Source: an uncultured Acidocella sp. | GTDB lineage: Bacteria > Pseudomonadota > Alphaproteobacteria > Acetobacterales > Acetobacteraceae | NCBI RefSeq assembly: GCF_946222605.1 | Contig: NZ_CAMIIE010000015.1 | Span: 5,494 to 69,493, forward strand | DNA: 64,000 nt | Reading direction: 5' to 3' | Part shown: positions 58,768 through 64,000 of the stretch, one piece after another | Numbering within the stretch: position 1 is the first letter of the stretch | How the letters are laid out: each line of letters begins with the position of its first letter | Translations under genes and position numbers: made by a program | The notes under the pieces: generated by a model | Told to the model about the DNA's origin: nothing | What the model saw: only the letters and a program-made list of their open reading frames with translations | The model's database searches: none

Positions 58768-60098
58768 TGAGCCTTTCCAACATTTTTGAGCCCCAGCCTT
58801 TGGCGTGGGAGCGGCTTTTGGCAGGCTGCGCCTTGAACGGCGCGGACTTGGCGGAGATCAGCCGCCCGCGCCAAGAGCCCAGGAACGCGCCGTTCCGGGA
58901 GATCGGGCGCCGGTCTATCGAGGGGCGGTTGCGATCTCTCGGCTGGCGCCTGGTGCCGGTGCCGTTGCTTTTGTCGTACGGTCAGGCCGGCCACGAGCTT
59001 TCGTGGCAGCGATGCGCCGAATGGATTGCCATTCCGCCGGAGGGGGCCGGGCGCGCGGTCTCGTTCGGATCCCGCAGAGCGGCGTTGGGTTGGGCGAAAA
59101 CGGCGGCTGCAAAGCCCCCTTCACAACCGCTGCAATCTGCCGGAAACTCCCGAATCGGCGGGGCTACGGAAGAGGTACACAGACAGGCGATGGAAGTAGG
59201 ACAGAAAAAAACAAAGGCAAGACAAGCCTCAGTGAAGAAGAGTATGCCTGCCGCTGTACCTATTTCGTCAAGCGGTCCAAGTGCTATCGCCATTACTGGC
59301 GAGGATCTTAAGCGCTTATCCAAAGACGTCGGAATGGCGCTTAAGGAAGAGGTCTGCTTCGAAGATATTGCATCAGAACTGTCCAACGCGATCTCTCTTT
59401 ATGTCAGAAATGAGCATATACTTAAGGAGATTCCAGCTCCTTCCGAACTTAATGCCTGGTTTCAGTCGGTAGAAAGGTCTGCCTCTGATCTTTTGAAGAC
59501 ACTCGTTGATACCACCCCCCTTGAAGTCTTAAAGACACCACAACGATTTTCCACAAGCCGTCAAAATTTGCTGAGTGAGTTTTTTCATTCAGATTTGTAT
59601 TTGCACGGCATAAAACTTCCTCCCGAAGTTCTAAGGTTAATCGACAAAGAGGCTTTAAAAGCTGAACTATCCCAGCAATCTGACGGTATGCCAAAACCTG
59701 ACCCGATGAAAGTGATGCGACGTTTGGCGTTTGTAGCGCTTCTAGATTCGACGCCATGGCTGATAGCGCTAATTGCAGAGCTTGGGCACGAGGGAGCCAA
59801 AAAGCACGCCGAGAAGATGCACCAGAAAACCAATACAATGGACAAAAACCGTCGAGAGTTGTTTCTAAATCTATGCGGAATTCATCACAAAATTACGGGA
59901 AGAGCTCCGAGGGTAAGATCGGGAGAACGACGTGATGGCGGGCTCCCTGCGGTAAAGTGGACGATGGCCATATTTCAGGCGGCACTTGAACGCGCTCCAG
60001 GTGCGGTTGGGTTGTCGGATCTGGTGACCATATCGCCAAAAACGATTGCTTCATACCTCGAGGAAGGAATTACCGGCCTGAGAGCTTCAAAGTCTTAG
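58764..60098 (+). CDS. Hypothetical protein with a composition break (chimeric)
   Basis: 444 residues. The first 130 are GC-rich, host-like, and the last 300 are much lower GC, changing near base 59190 at 'GGATEEVHRQAMEVGQKKTK'. The C-terminal part is helical, Lys/Leu/Ser-rich; 'LFLNLCGIHHKITGRAP' and 'AVKWTMAIFQAALERAPGA' look like unassigned element-cargo proteins. Start ATG 58764 overlaps the previous stop. No catalytic motif recognised. Confidence 0.5.
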   Translation: MMSLSNIFEPQPLAWERLLAGCALNGADLAEISRPRQEPRNAPFREIGRRSIEGRLRSLGWRLVPVPLLLSYGQAGHELSWQRCAEWIAIPPEGAGRAVSFGSRRAALGWAKTAAAKPPSQPLQSAGNSRIGGATEEVHRQAMEVGQKKTKARQASVKKSMPAAVPISSSGPSAIAITGEDLKRLSKDVGMALKEEVCFEDIASELSNAISLYVRNEHILKEIPAPSELNAWFQSVERSASDLLKTLVDTTPLEVLKTPQRFSTSRQNLLSEFFHSDLYLHGIKLPPEVLRLIDKEALKAELSQQSDGMPKPDPMKVMRRLAFVALLDSTPWLIALIAELGHEGAKKHAEKMHQKTNTMDKNRRELFLNLCGIHHKITGRAPRVRSGERRDGGLPAVKWTMAIFQAALERAPGAVGLSDLVTISPKTIASYLEEGITGLRASKS

Positions 60099-60213
60099 GC
60101 TTCCATGGAATTTCCGGAGTTCCGATTTTAATTCCTGGTAGGTTATTTCCTTTATCCAGACGTAGGCGTCCCATAGAGTTCCTATTCGATCTCAACCACA
60201 CAGGGATTTTGAA

Positions 60214-60447
60214 ATGGGAATGACTGACGAAGATCGCCGGGAGCTGAAGGGCAGCGCTTTTACTGCAACGATTCCTGGCGCTTGCGAATACTCGGGACTT
60301 TCCAGGTCCGAGATTTACCGGCTGCTTTCCACGCAAAGTATCTCCGCCGTGAAGAGCCGAAAGCGCACGCTAATTGTGATGGATAGCCTGCGCGCCTATC
60401 TCGAAAGCCTTCCGCCGGCTCAGTTCCGCACGGCCAAGGCCGCCTGA
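60214..60447 (+). CDS. AlpA/excisionase-like HTH protein
   Basis: A 77-residue protein. 'SAFTATIPGACEYSGLSRSEIYRLL' plus 'KSRKRTLIVMDSLRAYLESLP' is the HTH_17/AlpA layout. In P4-like elements AlpA controls int or the replication operon. A 115-bp AT-rich gap precedes it. TGATG links it to the next gene. Confidence 0.75.
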   Translation: MGMTDEDRRELKGSAFTATIPGACEYSGLSRSEIYRLLSTQSISAVKSRKRTLIVMDSLRAYLESLPPAQFRTAKAA

Positions 60448-60662
60448 TGGACACCGCCCGCTGGGCGGCCATGTCCGATCCCGAATGTAACCCGCACTTC
60501 CGGCGCCGCTGGGAGCTGCCTCCCCCGAAACTGAAAAGCCCCCTGGCCGGTGACACGGCACAGAGGGCGGAACTTCAAAGCACATCGATGCCTAGCCATT
60601 TAGCTGAAGCACTCATCGTTTTCAAGAAGTTTGGCTGCACCGGGGAGGCGCTCGATGCATAG
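60447..60662 (+). CDS. Small hypothetical protein
   Basis: 71 residues. Pro/Arg-rich start ('NPHFRRRWELPPPKLKSPLA'), helical end. Overlapping start and stop suggest it belongs to the operon. No family. Confidence 0.4.
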   Translation: MDTARWAAMSDPECNPHFRRRWELPPPKLKSPLAGDTAQRAELQSTSMPSHLAEALIVFKKFGCTGEALDA

Positions 60663-60879
60663 CCAAAACCTCTTTGCGCCTGCGTCTGTTCAGAGCTCGG
60701 TTCCGGACAGCCACGCCGTCTTCTGCGCATGGCGCCGGCACACCCTGCAGGCGTTTCGGAGCTGGCTGCTGACGGCGCCAACCCCCGCGGATGTGATCTG
60801 CGAACTCGACGGAACGGTTAACGCCTTGAAGCTCATGGCCGAACTCCACCAGCCTGGCGCCGTCCAGAGGGAGGTTTGA
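60655..60879 (+). CDS. Small hypothetical protein
   Basis: 74 residues from ATG 60655, overlapping the previous stop by 8 bases (ATGCATAG). 'WRRHTLQAFRSWLLTAPTPA' is the only notable segment. No family. Confidence 0.4.
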   Translation: MHSQNLFAPASVQSSVPDSHAVFCAWRRHTLQAFRSWLLTAPTPADVICELDGTVNALKLMAELHQPGAVQREV

Positions 60880-61154
60880 TGACGCACCCTCACTTTGTCG
60901 GTGATCTGCGGCTGCATGCCAACGCATCCACGCCCTGGCGTTACACCGGCCGGCTGCATCTGCCGTCCGGCCGGTATTGCTCGATCCGGGCGTCCGTCGC
61001 GGAGGACGACATGGGGCGCTTCTTCAAAATTGAAGGCGGCTTGCAGCCCGGCATGAGCGCGGCTGAGCTCGAGGCCGCGCTGACGCAAATCGAGGCCGAG
61101 CGGGCGCGGGATGCCCAGCGCGAACTCGACATCACAGACGAGCTGCCGTTTTGA
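60879..61154 (+). CDS. Small hypothetical protein
   Basis: 91 residues from ATG 60879 (GAGG upstream, TGATG overlap). 'TGRLHLPSGRYCSIRASVAE' is a beta-rich start; acidic C-terminus 'DITDELPF' looks like a single-stranded DNA-binding protein tail, but the OB fold is not evident. Confidence 0.45.
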   Translation: MTHPHFVGDLRLHANASTPWRYTGRLHLPSGRYCSIRASVAEDDMGRFFKIEGGLQPGMSAAELEAALTQIEAERARDAQRELDITDELPF

Positions 61155-62113
61155 TCCGGGCCCCCGACATGCGCGAGGTCTCCGGACTGCTCGCCGCGCA
61201 AATCCAGACTCTGGCGCCGCAACTGCTGGGCATCGCGCCTTCCTCGAAGTCCCGCACGGAATGGCGCTTTCGGACGCGTGGCTCCATGGCTGTGGCGATC
61301 GCCGGCAAGGACCGCGGCTTGTGGCATGACCATGAGGCCGGCCAGGGCGGCGATGCGCTCGATTTGATCGCTTACACGCGGCATTGCGATCGCAAGGAGG
61401 CGTGGCGCTGGGCCCTTGATTGGCTCGGTCAGCGGCCGGTGGAATTGCCCGCGCCCGTATCAAGCGTGAGACGGGAAAACGCGAAGCAGGAAGTGGAAGA
61501 AGCCCGCAAGGCGGAGACGGCGCGCAGCATCTGGATGAAGGCTGTGCCGGCAGCGGGATCGCCCGTCGAAACATACCTGGCCAGCCGGGGTTTGCAACTG
61601 CCGCCCGAAGCGCCTTTCAGGTTTCACCCATCCTGCCCCCGTCGACAGGAGCGGCTGCCCGCCATGCTGGCGATGATGACCGATGCCGTTACCGGCGAGC
61701 CGTGCGGGCTGCATCGCACCTATTTGCGGCCAGACGGCAGCGGCAAAGCGAATGTGAGTCCTGCCAAGATGATGCTCGGCGCCGCCGGCGTAATCCGCCT
61801 GGCGCCGGATGATGCCGTCACGAACGGCCTCGGCATATGCGAGGGCATCGAGAACGGCCTCGCCATCATGCAGCGCGTGGGCTGGGCTCCTGTCTGGGCC
61901 TGCGGCTCGGCGGGCGGCATCGGGAAATTACCGGTTCTTGCCGGCATTGAGGCGCTGAGCATCTTCGCGGATGCCGACGATAAGGGGGCCGGCCTGGCCG
62001 CGGCGCGCGAATGTGCCGAGCGCTGGACCGCCGCCGGGCGGCACGTGACTATCCACCGGCCCCCTGCAGGTACGGATTGGCTGGACGCGATGCAGGGGGC
62101 GCCCGATGCTTGA
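61151..62113 (+). CDS. Toprim-domain primase-like protein
   Basis: A 320-residue protein. N-terminal 'GLWHDHEAGQGGDALDLIAY' matches the DnaG-like zinc-less primase opening. The Toprim centre has ICEGIENGLA (Glu) and IFADADDKG (DxD). Start is TTG 61151 (overlapping stop) or ATG 61169. Expected to prime replication of the element together with the next ATPase. Confidence 0.8.
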   Translation: MIRAPDMREVSGLLAAQIQTLAPQLLGIAPSSKSRTEWRFRTRGSMAVAIAGKDRGLWHDHEAGQGGDALDLIAYTRHCDRKEAWRWALDWLGQRPVELPAPVSSVRRENAKQEVEEARKAETARSIWMKAVPAAGSPVETYLASRGLQLPPEAPFRFHPSCPRRQERLPAMLAMMTDAVTGEPCGLHRTYLRPDGSGKANVSPAKMMLGAAGVIRLAPDDAVTNGLGICEGIENGLAIMQRVGWAPVWACGSAGGIGKLPVLAGIEALSIFADADDKGAGLAAARECAERWTAAGRHVTIHRPPAGTDWLDAMQGAPDA

Positions 62114-63323
62114 GCATTCGCCAGAGAGCGCCATGCGTGCCGCCGGCGGGGAAGTCGAGTTCTTCCACCCCGCCAATGGCCCCGACGACGCCAGGAGCCG
62201 GGAAGATAAGCCCGGCCGCCCGCTGATGTTCATCGATCCGACGCGCCTCATGGGTGAGGCGGTCCCGAACATGGAGTGGATCGTCCCGGACTGGCTGCCG
62301 GTGGGATATACCACCCTGAATTATGGCGATGGCGGCGTTGGCAAGACGCTCCTCAGCCAGCAGCTGATGACGAGCTGCGCGACCGGAAAGCCGTGGTGCG
62401 GCCTCGCGGTTCTGCGCTGCAGGGTGATGGGGTTCTTCTGCGAGGATGACGAAGCGGAGCTGCACCGTCGGCAAGAGCGCATCAACAATGCGCTCGGAAT
62501 ATATTTCGATGACCTAGCCGATATGCGTTGGGCGTCCGGCGTGGGAGAAGATAACCGGCTGATCGCCTTTCTTCCGGATGGAACGCCGCAGCTGACGCCC
62601 CGCTATGCCGAGCTGCTACGGGCGGCCAAAGAATTCGGGGCCCGGCTGATCGTCATCGACACTGCAGCCGACACGTTCGGCGGCAACGAAAACGCCCGGG
62701 CCGAAGTGAGGCAATTCATCGGGCATGCCCTCAACCGCCTGGCCCGGGAAATTGGCGGCGCCGTGCTGCTGAACGCTCACCCGTCACGCTCCGGCATGGG
62801 TCAAGGCGGCGATGTTGACGGCGGCAGCACCGCCTGGAGCAACTCTGCCCGGTCGCGCTGGTCTCTTGTCCGCCCCAAAGGCTCGGAGGACGAGCCGGCC
62901 GATAGCAACGAGCGGATCCTGACGCGGCGCAAGGCCAACTACGCCTCCATCGGAGACAACATCCGCTTGAAGTGGGCGAATGGCGCGCTGATGCCGGTTG
63001 ATGCCGAAGCGGGTTTTTCGCGCGCGATTAAAACTGCACAGGTCGACCAAGTCTTTCTTACTTTGTTGCGTGATGCGCTCGAACAAGGGCGACACGTTTC
63101 AGCAAGCAAGAACGCCGGCAATTTCGCTCCGAAGGTATTTGGGCAATCACAGAACCGCCAAGACTTCAGCCGGCGAGATTTTGAACAGGCGATGGAGCGT
63201 CTTTTCAGCGGCAAAAAAATCCAAGTCTCACCTTATGGGCGTCCGGGCAAATGGCGGGAGCACCTCACCTTTGCTCAAGTTGATTTTGACGGAAAAGCAC
63301 CCCCGGAAGGAGGCGAAAATTGA
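62106..63323 (+). CDS. RepA/DnaB-like replicative helicase ATPase
   Basis: A 405-residue RecA-fold ATPase. Walker A YGDGGVGKT near residue 75; Walker B 'ARLIVIDTAADTFGG'; 'GGAVLLNAHPSRSGM' follows as in RepA-type helicases. The C-terminal 100 residues bear an HTH-like 'KVFGQSQNRQDFSRRDFEQAM' region. Overlaps the Toprim gene by 8 bases. Replication helicase of the element. Confidence 0.82.
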   Translation: MLEHSPESAMRAAGGEVEFFHPANGPDDARSREDKPGRPLMFIDPTRLMGEAVPNMEWIVPDWLPVGYTTLNYGDGGVGKTLLSQQLMTSCATGKPWCGLAVLRCRVMGFFCEDDEAELHRRQERINNALGIYFDDLADMRWASGVGEDNRLIAFLPDGTPQLTPRYAELLRAAKEFGARLIVIDTAADTFGGNENARAEVRQFIGHALNRLAREIGGAVLLNAHPSRSGMGQGGDVDGGSTAWSNSARSRWSLVRPKGSEDEPADSNERILTRRKANYASIGDNIRLKWANGALMPVDAEAGFSRAIKTAQVDQVFLTLLRDALEQGRHVSASKNAGNFAPKVFGQSQNRQDFSRRDFEQAMERLFSGKKIQVSPYGRPGKWREHLTFAQVDFDGKAPPEGGEN

Positions 63324-63604
63324 TTGCCCAGGTTGTTTATAACCCACTGAAATCGTTAAGTCCAGGTTCATGCCCCGGTGTCTTTGCCCAGGTTGCCCAG
63401 GTAAGCTTTAACTACTTGAAATTACTTGGCCCCGGTGTTGCCCAGGTGTTGCCCCACTCTGTCCCCCATACCCCCTATACGCTTCGCGCACCCTTTAGGG
63501 TGGTGCGCGAGCGTAACGAAGGGGAAAAACCCCGGCGCGCGGAAGGGGTGTTCAAAGCATCATCGAGCGGCGTTTTTCGGCTGGTCGGGACGGCGGGCCG
63601 ATGA
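63320..63604 (+). CDS. Small hypothetical protein over repeat region
   Basis: 94 residues from TTG 63320, overlapping the ATPase stop. The frame crosses four TTGCCCAGGT repeats (giving AQV, AQVAQV), so its sequence may mainly reflect those DNA repeats. Its stop overlaps the next gene's ATG, the best argument that it is translated. Confidence 0.35.
   Translation: MIAQVVYNPLKSLSPGSCPGVFAQVAQVSFNYLKLLGPGVAQVLPHSVPHTPYTLRAPFRVVRERNEGEKPRRAEGVFKASSSGVFRLVGTAGR
63324..63447. repeat. Iteron-like direct repeats TTGCCCAGGT
   Basis: Four perfect copies at 63324-63333, 63384-63393, 63393-63402 and 63438-63447, plus partial matches (TGCCCCGGTG 63371, GGCCCCGGTG 63428). Located right after the primase/helicase genes in a locally AT-richer stretch, as an origin would be. 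Confidence 0.55.
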
Positions 63605-64000
63605 ACGACATCACCGCCATCACGGCCCCGCAGGACATCGACCGGATCATCGCGGCGGTGGCTCAGATCGCACCTTGGCTGCTCCCGCTCTACCGGGCCG
63701 TGCGGGCCAAGGAGATCAATCTCATCACGCCGTACCGTGGCGCGACGATCCGCAAGACCATCCTGGCCGATGCGCGGCGCCCCTGCATCGTGCTGTTCGG
63801 GGACGACGACTACCGGTCGACCGGTCCGGAAGGCTGGCCCTGCGCGCGCCGTGTGAAGGCCTGGAGTGCGCGGGCCATCGTCCACGCCGCAGGAGGCGAG
63901 CAACCCCACTACGAGGCTGCTGTGACCGCTGCAACGGCCTGCAGGCGCCTGCTGCTGGTGGAGACCTCGTCCGCATGCCGCGACGCCTGGCTGGCCTTCC
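63601..64000 (+). CDS. Hypothetical protein, cut by the window end
   Basis: ATG 63601 overlaps the previous stop (ATGA). At least 133 residues with no stop: MNDITAITAPQDIDRIIAAV..., then 'PWLLPLYRAVRAKEINLITP' and 'RRPCIVLFGDDDYRSTGPEG'. No family recognised. Host-like GC. Confidence 0.6.
   Translation, partial: MNDITAITAPQDIDRIIAAVAQIAPWLLPLYRAVRAKEINLITPYRGATIRKTILADARRPCIVLFGDDDYRSTGPEGWPCARRVKAWSARAIVHAAGGEQPHYEAAVTAATACRRLLLVETSSACRDAWLAF

Larger units (their letters stand above)
52700..64000. mobile_element. Integrative element / phage satellite-like island (left part)
   Basis: Begins with a P4-type tyrosine integrase, continues with toxin-antitoxin pairs, repressor, AlpA-like protein, Toprim primase-like protein and RepA-like ATPase, and leaves the window unfinished. 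GC falls clearly at 55245-56400 and 59200-60200. No tRNA is seen at the left edge; the attachment site is probably within 52,642-52,917, which has short CGTCCA repeats (52773-52790 and 52847) but no provable att core. Confidence 0.8.

Noticed and set aside
1..64000. CRISPR array.
   Set aside because: No regularly spaced direct repeats of 24-40 bases were seen; the repeat families found are palindromic and dispersed.

Overview
The window reads as chromosome of a high-GC alphaproteobacterium. The gene set (single-copy tamA/tamB, the iron exporter MbfA, PII, a tetrameric sarcosine oxidase, cytosol-to-surface sulfotransferases, Hint-domain proteins) and the style of the intergenic repeats fit Rhodospirillales/Acetobacteraceae best. 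That placement is inference from protein families; no rRNA or tRNA gene was found to confirm it.

Bases 1 to about 52,700 are backbone. In order: the end of a Hint-domain protein; a small acetyltransferase operon behind an attenuator-like leader (711-2385); an SDR oxidoreductase, prfC and a DUF2079 membrane protein (2503-6292); the tamAB outer-membrane assembly operon (6536-12196); an rluC-like/rarA pair (12273-14578); a divergent cluster of transglutaminase-like, ATP-grasp and alpha-E proteins ending in a GT39 enzyme (15125-22696); ferredoxin reductase and PII (23040-24272); a PLP-fold protein; a large repetitive, probably secreted beta-helix protein (26495-28885); a cobalamin adenosyltransferase joined to a pseudophosphatase-kinase fusion and a metallophosphoesterase (29319-32411); a soxBDAG-purU-folD one-carbon series followed by a regulator and tenA (32490-40695); mbfA; a three-gene TPR/sulfotransferase/glycosyltransferase run (41972-46174); and two MFS transporters, a hydrolase, a LysR regulator, an L,D-transpeptidase-like protein and a lipoprotein (46208-52641).

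From about 52,700 to the right edge the sequence is a mobile element. It starts with a P4-type tyrosine integrase, then higBA, a low-GC DUF4258/HTH toxin-antitoxin-like pair, a broken IS1-type insA, a repressor with a palindromic operator facing a long rightward operon of small overlapping genes, an AlpA-like protein, a Toprim primase-like protein, a RepA-like ATPase, four direct repeats that look like iterons, and a gene cut by the window end. It resembles a phage satellite or an integrative element with its own replication module. Its right end lies outside the window.

Two dispersed intergenic repeat families were found by eye: a two-hairpin composite repeat (three copies at 6330-6522 and 22865-22970) and an A/T-tract plus GCCGC hairpin family (about 22746, 39127 and 40715). 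The less ordinary items are the leader at 2222-2385, the kinase fused to a phosphatase domain that has lost its metal ligands, the SEC-C/TPR/sulfotransferase fusion, the doubled ATP-grasp/alpha-E modules, and the chimeric and unassigned genes of the mobile element.
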